From Edaphobacter aggregans (GTDB lineage Bacteria; Acidobacteriota; Terriglobia; Terriglobales; Acidobacteriaceae), in the NCBI GenBank assembly GCA_022736715.1, contig DZDJ01000033.1, forward strand, positions 1 to 33,187: a stretch of DNA of 33,187 nucleotides, written 5' to 3'. The position numbers were made by a program, and so were the translations under genes. Shown here piece after piece: positions 7,952-15,702 of this stretch. The first letter of the stretch is position 1; every line of letters begins with the position of its first letter. Under the pieces are notes generated by a model. It did not search any database, had not been told where the DNA came from, and saw only the letters and a program-made list of their open reading frames with translations.

Positions 7952-8844
7952 GCAACAGCCAGCATCCCGAAGAAAAACCTCTTGCGCCGGGCCTGTATCT
8001 GGTCGCCACGCCCATCGGCAACCTGGAGGACATCCCCCTGCGCGCCCTGCGGGTGCTGCGCTCGGTGGACCGCATTGCCTGCGAAGACACCCGGCAGACG
8101 CAGAAGCTGCTGAACCACTACGGCATTGAAAAGCCCACCGTCAGCTATCATCTGCACAATGAGGCCGCCCGCACCGAAGAGCTGATCGCCGCGCTGCAAC
8201 AGGGCGGACGCATCGCCATCGTCAGTGACGCAGGCATGCCCGGCATTGCCGACCCCGGTGCTCTGGTGGCCCAGGCGGCCATTGCAGCCGGTGTCCCGGT
8301 CTTTCCCATCCCCGGAGCCAATGCCGCCCTCAGCGCGCTCGTCGCCAGCGGCCTGCCCACCGAACAGTTTTCCTTCCACGGCTTTCTACCCGCCAGACAA
8401 GGACAGCGACGCAGCTATCTGGAAGCACTGGCGCAAACCACCACCAACCATGCCCATACGCTGATTTTTTACGAAGCTCCCCATCGCATTGCAGAAGCGC
8501 TGGCCGACGTGGAGCTGGCCTTTGGCCCGGCGCACCGCGTGGTGCTGGCCCGCGAACTCACCAAGCTGCATGAGGAGTTTCTGCGCGGCACCGTGGCCGA
8601 AGTCCGCGCCGTGCTGGAAGCGCGCGACAATATCCGCGGAGAGATGGTGCTGCTGCTCGAAGGCCGCACCCCAGAGGACAACACCGCAACTGCGGCAGCG
8701 CATACGCAAAGCATCGCCACGCAGGTCGCGGTTTTAATGCAGCAGGAAAATCTGAGCAAAAAGGACGCACTCAAGCGCGTGGCCCGCGAACGCGGCATCG
8801 GCAAAAGCGAGGCCTACCGGGAACTGCAACGCGAGAAGCGCTGA
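7948..8844 (+). CDS. rsmI: 16S rRNA (cytidine(1402)-2'-O)-methyltransferase
   Basis: RsmI 2'-O-methylates C1402 in the ribosomal P-site region of 16S rRNA. The 298-residue length matches the family. Motifs: GLYLVATPIGNLEDIPLRAL at the N terminus, CEDTRQTQKLLNHYGI, SDAGMPGIADPG and PIPGANAALSALVASGLPT, all typical of the tetrapyrrole-methylase-like fold. The C-terminal segment (LSKKDALKRVARERGIGKSEAYREL) is the small RsmI C-terminal helical domain. The start ATG overlaps the preceding stop by four bases (ATGA), so translation is probably coupled to the M50-like protein. Why these two are linked is unknown. Confidence 0.95.
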   Translation: MSNSQHPEEKPLAPGLYLVATPIGNLEDIPLRALRVLRSVDRIACEDTRQTQKLLNHYGIEKPTVSYHLHNEAARTEELIAALQQGGRIAIVSDAGMPGIADPGALVAQAAIAAGVPVFPIPGANAALSALVASGLPTEQFSFHGFLPARQGQRRSYLEALAQTTTNHAHTLIFYEAPHRIAEALADVELAFGPAHRVVLARELTKLHEEFLRGTVAEVRAVLEARDNIRGEMVLLLEGRTPEDNTATAAAHTQSIATQVAVLMQQENLSKKDALKRVARERGIGKSEAYRELQREKR

Positions 8845-8887
8845 TTGCAGATTATTTTCTGAAAAAGCTGCAACCAGAAAGCCAGCC

Positions 8888-8909
8888 GGGCAGTCTTTGC
8901 GCACTGCCC
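8888..8909. terminator. Hairpin between convergent genes
   Basis: GGGCAGT (8888-8894) and ACTGCCC (8903-8909) form a 7-bp stem with an 8-base loop, between rsmI and the convergent gene ending at 8933. Neither side has a strong T-run, so termination is plausible but unproven. Confidence 0.4.
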
Positions 8910-8932
8910 AGCTTTACCCAATCAAAATAAAA

Positions 8933-9382
8933 TTAGTGCGCGTCCGTCGGGGCGTCCGAGTGCTCGCGGCCCTGCACGCGGTCGTACTGGTAGCTGTCGC
9001 TGGTGGTGCCAAGCGCCTCGTTGTAAAGGCTCTTCAGGCCGCTGATCTCGCGCAGCTCCTCGTCAAAGCGATGAATTGCGCGCAGAATCTCTGCGGTTGC
9101 AGGCACTTCCAGGCGGCTGGTCTTCAGAAACTTCTGGTAGCCGCGGTCGAGCAGCGTGGCCACTTCGCCGCCCAGCACGTAACCGACGTGGCCCAGCACG
9201 ACCACTGTTTTGCCCGGTCCGGACGCAATCTGCGCGGCGCAGCCATGCTTGCTGACCCGCACGGCGCTGGAGCCGCCAAGGCGTTTTGCATCTTCTGAAG
9301 CAGGAGCTACATCAAACTTGTGATTGCCAAGAGCGGCCAGAACTTCGTCAAAGGTACGCTGTAAGGTCTTCGTTTTCGCCAT
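8933..9382 (-). CDS. Protein of unknown function
   Basis: A 149-residue soluble protein starting MAKTKTLQRTFDEVLAAL. I do not recognise its family. It appears mixed alpha/beta: a VVVLGHVGYVLGGEVATLLDRGYQKFLKT core with a hydrophobic strand and a following helix, and an acidic, helical C-terminal half. There is no signal peptide or cysteine cluster. The start ATG at 9382 has no ribosome site; a promoter-like pair lies so close upstream that the transcript may be nearly leaderless. It converges with rsmI and is divergent from cysM. Confidence 0.75.
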   Translation of the reverse strand: MAKTKTLQRTFDEVLAALGNHKFDVAPASEDAKRLGGSSAVRVSKHGCAAQIASGPGKTVVVLGHVGYVLGGEVATLLDRGYQKFLKTSRLEVPATAEILRAIHRFDEELREISGLKSLYNEALGTTSDSYQYDRVQGREHSDAPTDAH

Positions 9383-9392
9383 AAGAGTCGCT

Positions 9393-9420
9393 ATAATAGT
9401 TTACGAACCGCAGAAGTCAG
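9393..9420 (-). promoter_or_regulatory. Candidate promoter of the 149-residue gene
   Basis: On the minus strand CTGACT (9420-9415) and TATTAT (9398-9393) are 16 bases apart and resemble sigma-70 boxes (4/6 and 5/6 matches). The -10 ends ten bases from the ATG at 9382. A perfect TATAAT (9392-9397) lies on the plus strand over the same bases but has a poor -35. Confidence 0.35.
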
Positions 9421-9468
9421 ACCGGCTCAAAGGAACCCGTACCCGGTGATCCACACACCTGCAATCCG

Positions 9469-9621
9469 ATGTCAAACGAGCTTGCGGCACTGTTGACCGC
9501 GAACTCAGCCTGCTTTTTCAATGTCGCATATTCCTGCGCAGGCTTCAATCGAGACACGGTCCCCAAAATTGTAAAAACCGGGATGAGCGGCCCGCGCGGA
9601 CGCACCCAGAACATCGGATAA
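9469..9621 (+). CDS. Possible leader ORF before cysM
   Basis: A 50-codon frame starts at ATG 9469 and stops with TAA five bases before the cysM start. It has no ribosome site and no recognisable motif. The opposite strand also has a 65-codon frame here (9614 to 9417, starting MFWVRPRGPLIPVF), so overlapping open frames may simply reflect high GC. Either could be a small gene. The remainder of the 244-bp gap holds the promoter-like boxes near 9392 and nothing else I can name. Confidence 0.2.
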   Translation: MSNELAALLTANSACFFNVAYSCAGFNRDTVPKIVKTGMSGPRGRTQNIG

Positions 9622-9626
9622 CGACC

Positions 9627-10598
9627 ATGATTGCAACAGATGCTCCACAGACCGGCACTTTGCCGGGCAAAACAATTCTGGAACGCATTGGCAACACGCC
9701 GCTGATACGCTTCGTCCGGCTCACGGAGAGCCTGCCCGGTATTCAGATTCTGGGCAAAGCGGAGTGGACCAACCCCGGCGGCTCGGTCAAGGACCGTCCG
9801 GCGTCGGCCATTGTCACGGAAGCGGAGGAGCGCGGCGACCTGCGCCCGGCGCGTGACGGCCATCCAGGCCGCGGCCTGCTGGACGCCACCAGCGGCAACA
9901 CCGGCATTGCCTACGCCATGCTGGGGGCCGCCATGGGCTTCCGCGTCACGCTGTGCATGCCTGCCAACGTTTCTGCCGAGCGAAAAAAAATCCTCTCCGC
10001 CTATGGAGCGGAAATCGTGTGGACAGACCCGGCCGACGGCTCCGATGGCGCCATCCGCAAGGCCCGCGAACTGGCAGCAGCGTATCCCGACCTCTACTAC
10101 TACGCCGACCAGTACTCGAATGACGCCAACTGGCGCGCGCACTACCGCACCACGGCCAGGGAAATCTGGCAGCAGACCGAAGGCCAAGTGACGCACTTCA
10201 TCGCAGGGCTGGGCACCAGCGGCACCTTCGTGGGCACCACGCGCCGGCTGAAAGAGCTGAACCCGGCCATCCAGTGCATCTCCATGCAGCCGGACTCGCC
10301 CTTCAACGGACTGGAAGGGCTAAAGCACATGGCCACGGCCATTGTGCCGCGCATTTACGACGCCGATCTGGCCGACCGGAACATCGACATGTCCACCGAG
10401 AGCGCCTATCGGATGGCCAAGCGGCTGGCGCGGACGGAAGGCATTCTGGTGGGCGTTTCCGCAGCGGCAGCCGTGGCCACCGCGCTGCAAATTGCCGAAG
10501 AAGAGGCCGCCCGCGGCAAGGAGGCCGTAATCGTGGTAATTCTGCCCGATTCGGCCGACAAGTACCTGAGCGAGCGGTTCTGGGAAGAGGGCCAATAG
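9627..10598 (+). CDS. cysM: Cysteine synthase of the CysM type
   Basis: A 323-residue PLP enzyme of the cysteine synthase family. The PLP lysine K55 lies in NPGGSVKDRP, the substrate loop TSGNTG is at 88-93, and the phosphate-binding GLGTSGT at 194-200. Acceptors in the family are O-acetylserine or O-phosphoserine, with sulfide, thiosulfate or a protein thiocarboxylate as donor. The next genes encode a JAMM peptidase, a CysO-like carrier and a MoeZ-like E1. By the M. tuberculosis precedent, I infer that thiocarboxylated carrier is the donor, and O-phosphoserine may be the acceptor. The stop is one base from the next ATG, a typical operon junction. Confidence 0.92.
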   Translation: MIATDAPQTGTLPGKTILERIGNTPLIRFVRLTESLPGIQILGKAEWTNPGGSVKDRPASAIVTEAEERGDLRPARDGHPGRGLLDATSGNTGIAYAMLGAAMGFRVTLCMPANVSAERKKILSAYGAEIVWTDPADGSDGAIRKARELAAAYPDLYYYADQYSNDANWRAHYRTTAREIWQQTEGQVTHFIAGLGTSGTFVGTTRRLKELNPAIQCISMQPDSPFNGLEGLKHMATAIVPRIYDADLADRNIDMSTESAYRMAKRLARTEGILVGVSAAAAVATALQIAEEEAARGKEAVIVVILPDSADKYLSERFWEEGQ

Positions 10599-10599
10599 G

Positions 10600-11034
10600 A
10601 TGCTGTTGATTGGCAAGGAGAATTACGCCGCGCTGCGTGCGCATGGCGAAGAGACCTATCCGCAGGAGTGCTGCGGTGTGCTGCTGGGCAAGGCGGAGGA
10701 CAACGGCAACCATGTGGTGGAGATTGTCCGCGCAGGCAATACGCGCACAGACTCCGCCCACAACCGCTACCACATCGCTCCGCAGGAGCTGGTGAAGATT
10801 CAGCGCCAGGGCCGGGGAAAAGGGCTGGATATTGTGGGCTTCTACCACTCGCACCCGGACCACCCGGCGCAGTGGTCGCCAACGGATTTTGCAGAGGCGC
10901 ACTGGCTGGGCTGTTCTTACGTGATCACCAGCGTGGAAAAAGGCGCAGCTGTGCTCACCAACTCCTTTCTGCTGACCGGAACCAGCGAAGAGGACAAGGC
11001 ATTTCAAGATCAGATGGTGGAAGTGACGGCCTGA
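10600..11034 (+). CDS. mec: JAMM/MPN+ metallopeptidase (Mec-like)
   Basis: A 144-residue JAMM-domain zinc peptidase. The catalytic set is complete: E23 (in PQECCGVLLG), H83 and H85 in HSHPDHPAQWSPTD, S93 and D96, i.e. HxH then D after ten residues. In M. tuberculosis the homologue Mec+ releases cysteine from the CysO-cysteine adduct made by CysM. The immediate neighbours, cysM upstream and a cysO-like gene downstream, support the same role here. A second possible task is removal of the residue after GG on the carrier (see that gene). It starts one base after the cysM stop; 46 bases separate it from the carrier gene. Confidence 0.9.
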   Translation: MLLIGKENYAALRAHGEETYPQECCGVLLGKAEDNGNHVVEIVRAGNTRTDSAHNRYHIAPQELVKIQRQGRGKGLDIVGFYHSHPDHPAQWSPTDFAEAHWLGCSYVITSVEKGAAVLTNSFLLTGTSEEDKAFQDQMVEVTA

Positions 11035-11080
11035 CGCGCCAGCCGCTTCTCCATTACAAGGAAAGGGATTCAGACACACA

Positions 11081-11356
11081 ATGAAGATTCACATTCCAAC
11101 TCCGCTGCGCGTTTACACCGATAAGCAGGACACTGTAGAAGTGACTGCGGCCACGGTCGACCAGGCCTTTACGCAACTCACAACGCTGCACCCGGAACTG
11201 AAGCAGCACCTGTTTACACCGGACGGCAAGCTGCGCTCCTTTGTGAACGTCTACCTGAATGACGACGACATCCGCTATCTGGCTGAAAAAGAAGCCACTG
11301 CGGTGAAGGAGTCCGACAGCCTGACCATCATTCCGTCCATTGCTGGCGGACGGTAA
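11081..11356 (+). CDS. cysO: MoaD/ThiS-family sulfur carrier (CysO-like), ends GGR
   Basis: A 91-residue ubiquitin-fold sulfur carrier. The fold is suggested by IHIPTPLRVYT at the start, the STFVNVYLNDDDI-type strand (RSFVNVYLNDDDIRYL) and a C-terminal SLTIIPSIAGG. Such proteins are adenylated at the terminal glycine by an E1-like enzyme and converted to a thiocarboxylate that donates sulfur. Unusually, one residue follows the diglycine: G89-G90-R91 (codons GGC GGA CGG TAA). The arginine would have to be removed before adenylation. Related precedent: QbsE of Pseudomonas ends in GGCF and is trimmed by the JAMM protease QbsD. AAGGAAAGGG upstream can serve as the ribosome site. Confidence 0.9.
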   Translation: MKIHIPTPLRVYTDKQDTVEVTAATVDQAFTQLTTLHPELKQHLFTPDGKLRSFVNVYLNDDDIRYLAEKEATAVKESDSLTIIPSIAGGR

Positions 11357-11403
11357 GGGCAATATAAGCAGATGTCTGGAACTGAAGAACGAAAAACGCA
11401 GTG

Positions 11404-11565
11404 TTAAGGGCACGGCTTCAGCCGTGCCGAATGGATGTCAAAAATAAAGGGGCTTTAGCCCCTGAGGTACAAGGTCTTCTCCACTTTGAGCAAAGCATAC
11501 CTCAGTGGCTAAAGCCGTATTTCGATTCACCAGCTTGCGGCACGGCTAAAGCCGTGCCCTTAACT
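11404..11565. repeat. REP/BIME-like palindrome cluster
   Basis: The gap between the carrier and E1 genes carries nested palindromes. GGCACGGC-TTCA-GCCGTGCC lies within 11404-11428, GGGGCT-TT-AGCCCC at 11449-11462, and GGCACGGC-TAAA-GCCGTGCC within 11540-11565. The outer units are in mirror orientation: TTAAGGGCACGGCT at the left is answered by AGCCGTGCCCTTAA at the right. TGAGGTAC (11464) and its near-inverse ATACCTCA in the middle add further symmetry. This looks like a bacterial interspersed mosaic element made from REP-type repeats. No REP-associated transposase is in the window. It could terminate or stabilise the cysM-mec-cysO transcript. Confidence 0.75.
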
Positions 11566-11676
11566 ATTTCAATGTAGAGCAGGGCACTGCGTAAAATAGA
11601 GATGGGAGCTTTTCCAGCGAAAACCAGGGTGAAGTATCCGGCCACTGCAAAAGTTTCAAGAGATACGAGGTACAGA

Positions 11677-12864
11677 ATGGCAACCGCAATTGAAACGTCG
11701 GCCCTGCCGGCACTCTCCAATGACGAAATCGCCCGCTATTCGCGGCACCTGCTCCTGCCCGAGGTGGGGCTGGAAGGCCAGCAGAAGCTGAAGGCCGCCA
11801 GGGTGCTGTGCGTGGGCACCGGCGGACTGGGTTCGCCGCTGGCGCTGTATCTGGCTGCGGCCGGCATCGGCACGCTGGGGCTGGTGGACTTCGACGTGGT
11901 CGACTCCAGCAACCTGCAGCGGCAGATCATCCACAGCACCAAAGATGTGGGCCGCCCCAAGATTGAGTCTGCCGAAGAAAAGCTGAAGGCGCTGAATCCA
12001 CACATGAACATCCTCAAGTTCGAGACGATGCTGCACAGCTCGAACGCGCTGGAGATCATGAAGGATTTCGACATCATTGCCGACGGCACGGACAACTTCC
12101 AGACCCGCTACCTTGTCAACGATGCCTGCGTAATTCTGGGCAAGCCGAATGCCTACGGCTCCATCTTCCGTTTTGAGGGCCAGGCCAGCGTATTCGCCAC
12201 CGAAGACGGCCCCTGCTACCGCTGCCTCTACCCAGAGCCGCCGCCGCCGGGACTGGTTCCCTCCTGCGCGGAGGGTGGTGTGCTCGGCATTCTGCCCGGA
12301 CTGGTGGGCGTCATCCAGGCGACCGAGGTCATCAAGCTCATCCTCGGCATCGGAGACCCGCTGATCGGCCGTCTGCTGCTGGTGGACTCGCTGGGCATGA
12401 ACTTCCGCACGCTCAAGCTGCGCAAGAATCCCGACTGCCCGGTCTGCGGCACCAACCCGACGGTAACGGCGCTGATCGACTATGACCAGTTCTGCGGCGT
12501 GGCGCCGCACAAGGAAGAGCCGGAAGCGGCTGTGCAGAACGGCATTCCGCAGCTCACCGTGGAAGCGCTGAAGGCGCTCCAGGATGCTGGCGAGGACGTC
12601 TTTGTGCTCGATGTGCGCGAGCCGCACGAGTACCAGATCGTCAACATCGGCGGCCACCTGCTGCCATTGGGCGAGGTGGGCCAGCGCATTGCCGAGCTGG
12701 AAGCCCACCGCGGCCGCGAAATCGTGGTTCACTGCAAGTCCGGCGCCCGCAGCCAGCGCGCGGCGGAGTTCCTGAAACAGGCCGGCTTCCAGAAGGTGCA
12801 GAATCTGGCAGGCGGCATTCTGGCCTGGGCCGATAAGGTGGACTCTTCTCTGCCGAAATACTGA
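11677..12864 (+). CDS. moeZ: E1-like adenylyltransferase with rhodanese domain (MoeZ type)
   Basis: A 395-residue two-domain enzyme that adenylates the C terminus of a ubiquitin-fold carrier and transfers sulfur to it. The ThiF/MoeB domain (about 15-260) has the ATP-binding GTGGLG (47-52), the DGTDNF segment (136-141), the catalytic-type cysteine C197 in PSCAEGG, and zinc cysteine pairs C180/C183 and C254/C257. The rhodanese domain (about 290-390) has active-site C353 in VHCKSGARS. In M. tuberculosis MoeZ activates CysO, and the neighbouring carrier is the obvious partner here; MoaD could be another. The start is ATG 11677 with GAGG about seven bases upstream; a longer frame to 11602 looks non-coding. 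Confidence 0.93.
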   Translation: MATAIETSALPALSNDEIARYSRHLLLPEVGLEGQQKLKAARVLCVGTGGLGSPLALYLAAAGIGTLGLVDFDVVDSSNLQRQIIHSTKDVGRPKIESAEEKLKALNPHMNILKFETMLHSSNALEIMKDFDIIADGTDNFQTRYLVNDACVILGKPNAYGSIFRFEGQASVFATEDGPCYRCLYPEPPPPGLVPSCAEGGVLGILPGLVGVIQATEVIKLILGIGDPLIGRLLLVDSLGMNFRTLKLRKNPDCPVCGTNPTVTALIDYDQFCGVAPHKEEPEAAVQNGIPQLTVEALKALQDAGEDVFVLDVREPHEYQIVNIGGHLLPLGEVGQRIAELEAHRGREIVVHCKSGARSQRAAEFLKQAGFQKVQNLAGGILAWADKVDSSLPKY

Positions 12865-12885
12865 ATCCTGTTCCACCAATTGCTG

Positions 12886-12917
12886 CGGCGCGCCCGGAAA
12901 AGCGCGCCGTTTGCTTT
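12886..12917 (+). terminator. Rho-independent terminator after moeZ
   Basis: CGGCGCGC (12886-12893) pairs perfectly with GCGCGCCG (12902-12909) around an 8-base loop, followed by TTTGCTTT. It lies 22 bases after the moeZ stop. Confidence 0.7.
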
Positions 12918-12980
12918 CAGAGCGGTTCTCCAGTTTCCGTGAAGTTCCCTTTTCGTGGAGTTTCCAGGAACGTGCAGGAT

Positions 12981-13003
12981 GGCCTTTTCCTGAGGAAAAA
13001 GCC
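12981..13003. promoter_or_regulatory. Hairpin in the moeZ - PIN/TRAM gap
   Basis: GGCCTTTTCC-TGA-GGAAAAAGCC forms a 10-bp stem with one mismatch. It sits in the 302-bp gap before the PIN-TRAM gene. A TATACT at 13089-13094 could be a -10 box but has no matching -35. Nothing else is recognised in this gap. Confidence 0.3.
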
Positions 13004-13166
13004 ATTGCAGGGCGCCCCGTTCCCTCGACACCAACCGGAAAACCGCTATAACTGCGAATTCCAGCAATACATTCCGCACCGGTTGGCGTATACTCCGGTT
13101 GATTTTTAAACGGTCCGGCAGCGTTTCCTCTGCCGCATCCTGATTTCTTCCGGAGTTATATGCGGT

Positions 13167-14219
13167 ATGGATCTCAAGCTGATACGCGTTCTCTTTACTC
13201 TGGTTCTTACCTTCGCCTGTTTTCTGCTGCGGCCCTTTGGCTTGGACCACTGGAGTGCCGGAGCGCTGGGCCTGGTGTGCTCGGCAGCCGTCATCGTCTT
13301 TGAGCTGCGCGTGCGCGCGCTGAGCCTGCGGCGGCTCTTTGGCGCGGTCTTTGGCAGCGTGCTGGGCATCTTCGGGGCCTTCCTGTTCAGCCTGGTGCTG
13401 CGCGACAGCCTGCCCTCCGGCGGCACGCAAAGCTGGCTCCAGCTCTTCATCCTGATGCTGATGACCTACGTTGGCCTGGTGGTGGGCACCAGCAAAGGCG
13501 ACCTGCTGAACCTGGCCGCGCTGGGCGACCTGTTCCACTCCGAACGCCCGGCCAGGCGCGCCATGAAGCTGCTCGACACCAGCGCGATCATTGACGGGCG
13601 CATTGCCGACATGGCCGAGACCGGTTTTCTGGACGGGCCGCTGGCCGTGCCCACCTTTGTGCTGACAGAGCTGCAAATGGTCGCCGACTCGTCCGACGGC
13701 TCCAAACGCCAGCGCGGCCGCCGCGGACTGGACGTGCTGCAGCGGATGCAGCAGAGCACCGCCATCAACATTCAGATTCTGGACGAAGATGCCCCAGGCT
13801 CGCGCGCCGTGGACATGAAGCTGGTGGAACTGGGCAAGAAGTACGATGCGCCGGTGGTGACCAACGACTTCAACCTGAACAAGGTGGCGCAACTGCATGG
13901 CGTTGCCGTGCTCAACATCAACGACCTGGCCAACGCGCTGAAGCCCGTAGTGCTGCCCGGCGAGAAGATGCACATCTTCATCCTGAAAGAGGGCAAGGAG
14001 CCCAACCAGGGCGTGGGCTATCTGGATGACGGCACCATGGTGGTGGTGGATCACGCACGCAAGATGATTGGCCGCAGCGTAGAGGTCAGCGTCACCAGCG
14101 TGCTGCAGACAGCCAGCGGCAAGATGATCTTCGGCAAAATGGAGGAGTCGGCCACGCTGACAGAGCCGCATCGCAGCACCAGCAGTGAAACTGCGGCGCT
14201 GCGCGAAGCCGACAATTAA
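13167..14219 (+). CDS. PIN/TRAM-domain membrane protein (YacL-like)
   Basis: A 350-residue protein resembling YacL. Three or four hydrophobic helices occupy about residues 5-105 (one short pair near 5-50, others near 55-80 and 92-110). A PIN-type nuclease domain follows (about 132-255) with acidic residues in KLLDTSAIIDGRIADM and VVTNDFNLNKVA, then a TRAM-like RNA-binding domain (about 270-335, GKEPNQGVGYLDDGTMVVVDHA). The layout suggests a membrane-tethered ribonuclease, but the substrate is not known from sequence. The start is ATG 13167, with GGAG about nine bases upstream. It converges on the phosphodiesterase gene with a four-base gap. Confidence 0.88.
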   Translation: MDLKLIRVLFTLVLTFACFLLRPFGLDHWSAGALGLVCSAAVIVFELRVRALSLRRLFGAVFGSVLGIFGAFLFSLVLRDSLPSGGTQSWLQLFILMLMTYVGLVVGTSKGDLLNLAALGDLFHSERPARRAMKLLDTSAIIDGRIADMAETGFLDGPLAVPTFVLTELQMVADSSDGSKRQRGRRGLDVLQRMQQSTAINIQILDEDAPGSRAVDMKLVELGKKYDAPVVTNDFNLNKVAQLHGVAVLNINDLANALKPVVLPGEKMHIFILKEGKEPNQGVGYLDDGTMVVVDHARKMIGRSVEVSVTSVLQTASGKMIFGKMEESATLTEPHRSTSSETAALREADN

Positions 14220-14223
14220 GGTG

Positions 14224-15585
14224 TCAATTTCCTGCTGCCGGTTGTGTTGCTGCCTGCTTCCCTGTTTTTACCAGCACAGGCCGCAGCGCATTCAGCTTTC
14301 CGTCGACAGGCGGCGTGGTGAGCCCCAGAATGTGGGCAATCAGCGGGTAAACATCCACATTGGCAAACGGCTTCAACTGAACGCCTCTGCGAATGTCCGG
14401 CCCTTCGGCAAAAAAGATCGCGCGCATCGTCTTCATCGTGCGCGGATCGAACCCATGGGCTCCCACCTCCGGCAGACGGTCCTCTCCCGGCTTGCCGAAA
14501 GCATGCGCACGGACCAGATATGGCCCCGTCGGCACAACAATCGGGTCGCCCTCGCGCGGGTTGTCCCAATAATGCAGATGCGCCGGAGCATTGATACGGC
14601 GATAGACACGGAAGGTCGTCACCTTGCCACTTTTGATCGCCGCGCTGAACTGCTCGTATGCCTTTTGCGCATCCGCCTCCGAATCCGGATACAGCAGCGG
14701 GCCATCGGTATGGAAGTGGCTCAGATCGGCATACTGGTCCAGCGTGACCCAGTTGCCGCTCAGCTTCTGCATGCCGTGATCGGCAATGATGATCAGGTCA
14801 ACCGGCAGATGCAGCGCCTTCAACCGCGCTTCCAACCGGCCCATCTGCTGGTCCACATAGTGCACGGCCTGCTTCGTCTGCGGCGAGTCCGGGCCATACT
14901 CATGACCATTGTGGTCCACGTCAGGATAGTAAAGCGTGATGAAGTGTGGGCGCTGCGCCGGCGGCAGCTGCAGCCAGCCAATCACATCGTCGATGCGCTG
15001 GGCAACGGGAACGTCGTTGGTGTAATGCAGATAATAGCTCGGCCGCACACCATCGATTGCCGCCTCCGACCCCGGCCAGAAGAAACAGGCCGACCGCATG
15101 CCCTGCTGCTCCGCCAGCACCCACAGCGGTGTGCCGCCATACCAGCTGCCATCGCGCACAGCCTTGGGATCAGAAATTTTGTAGTACTGCTTGCGCGCCG
15201 GATCGTAAAAACTGTTGGCCACAATGCCGTGGTGCTCCGGATACAAGCCGGTCACAATCGCCAGATGGTTCGGGAAGGTGAGCGAGGGATACGATGGAAT
15301 CATGCCCTGCGGTGCGCTGGCCCCTGCGGCGCCAATCGCCAGCAGATGCGTTGCGCCATACTTCCGCGGGTAGTCGTAGCGAAAGCCATCGAGCGACACC
15401 AGCACGACATAATGCTTGCCCATCTGCGCCGGCGCATTCGGCCCATGATCCACCGCAATCACCGGCACCGGAGCCGGTGTTGCCTTCTGCGCCAGCGCCG
15501 CCGGCAGAGCCGTGGCAGCCAACAGCGCCACCACCAGGAAACACGCACCCATCCCTCGTCGGCTGCTCACCTTCTGATTCTGCAA
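14224..15585 (-). CDS. Exported type I phosphodiesterase/nucleotide pyrophosphatase
   Basis: A member of the alkaline-phosphatase superfamily, ectonucleotide pyrophosphatase/phosphodiesterase type, which hydrolyses phosphodiester or pyrophosphate bonds outside the cytoplasm. Metal and nucleophile motifs are present: SLDGFRYDY, SYPSLTFPNHLAIVTGLYPEHHG (nucleophile Thr before FPNH), YPDVDHNGHEYG, IIADHGM and VGAHGFD. The open frame reaches 15693, but I prefer a TTG start at 15585. AGGGGG lies six bases upstream of it (15597-15592), and it yields a good signal peptide with a basic start and a LVVALLAATALPAALAQ core. That gives 453 residues. A GTG at 15570 and an ATG at 15552 are alternatives. 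It follows gluQ on the same strand. Confidence 0.88.
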   Translation of the reverse strand: MQNQKVSSRRGMGACFLVVALLAATALPAALAQKATPAPVPVIAVDHGPNAPAQMGKHYVVLVSLDGFRYDYPRKYGATHLLAIGAAGASAPQGMIPSYPSLTFPNHLAIVTGLYPEHHGIVANSFYDPARKQYYKISDPKAVRDGSWYGGTPLWVLAEQQGMRSACFFWPGSEAAIDGVRPSYYLHYTNDVPVAQRIDDVIGWLQLPPAQRPHFITLYYPDVDHNGHEYGPDSPQTKQAVHYVDQQMGRLEARLKALHLPVDLIIIADHGMQKLSGNWVTLDQYADLSHFHTDGPLLYPDSEADAQKAYEQFSAAIKSGKVTTFRVYRRINAPAHLHYWDNPREGDPIVVPTGPYLVRAHAFGKPGEDRLPEVGAHGFDPRTMKTMRAIFFAEGPDIRRGVQLKPFANVDVYPLIAHILGLTTPPVDGKLNALRPVLVKTGKQAATQPAAGN

Positions 15586-15702
15586 AGAACACCCCCTGAA
15601 ATCAAATCCTGTTGCGCGGCCTGGCTTCTGCAACGGGAACCGGCCTTTCAGGATTCTTACCACGCCGCCATGACTCAACCAACAAAAATCCATGAAACTT
15701 CC

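Noticed and set aside
9401-9626. A riboswitch or attenuator before cysM
   Set aside because: No stem set typical of a known sulfur- or SAM-sensing riboswitch could be drawn by eye.
12729-14171. A 480-codon minus-strand frame opposite the PIN-TRAM gene
   Set aside because: The plus-strand protein has clear PIN and TRAM motifs, and this frame is Gln/His-rich shadow sequence.
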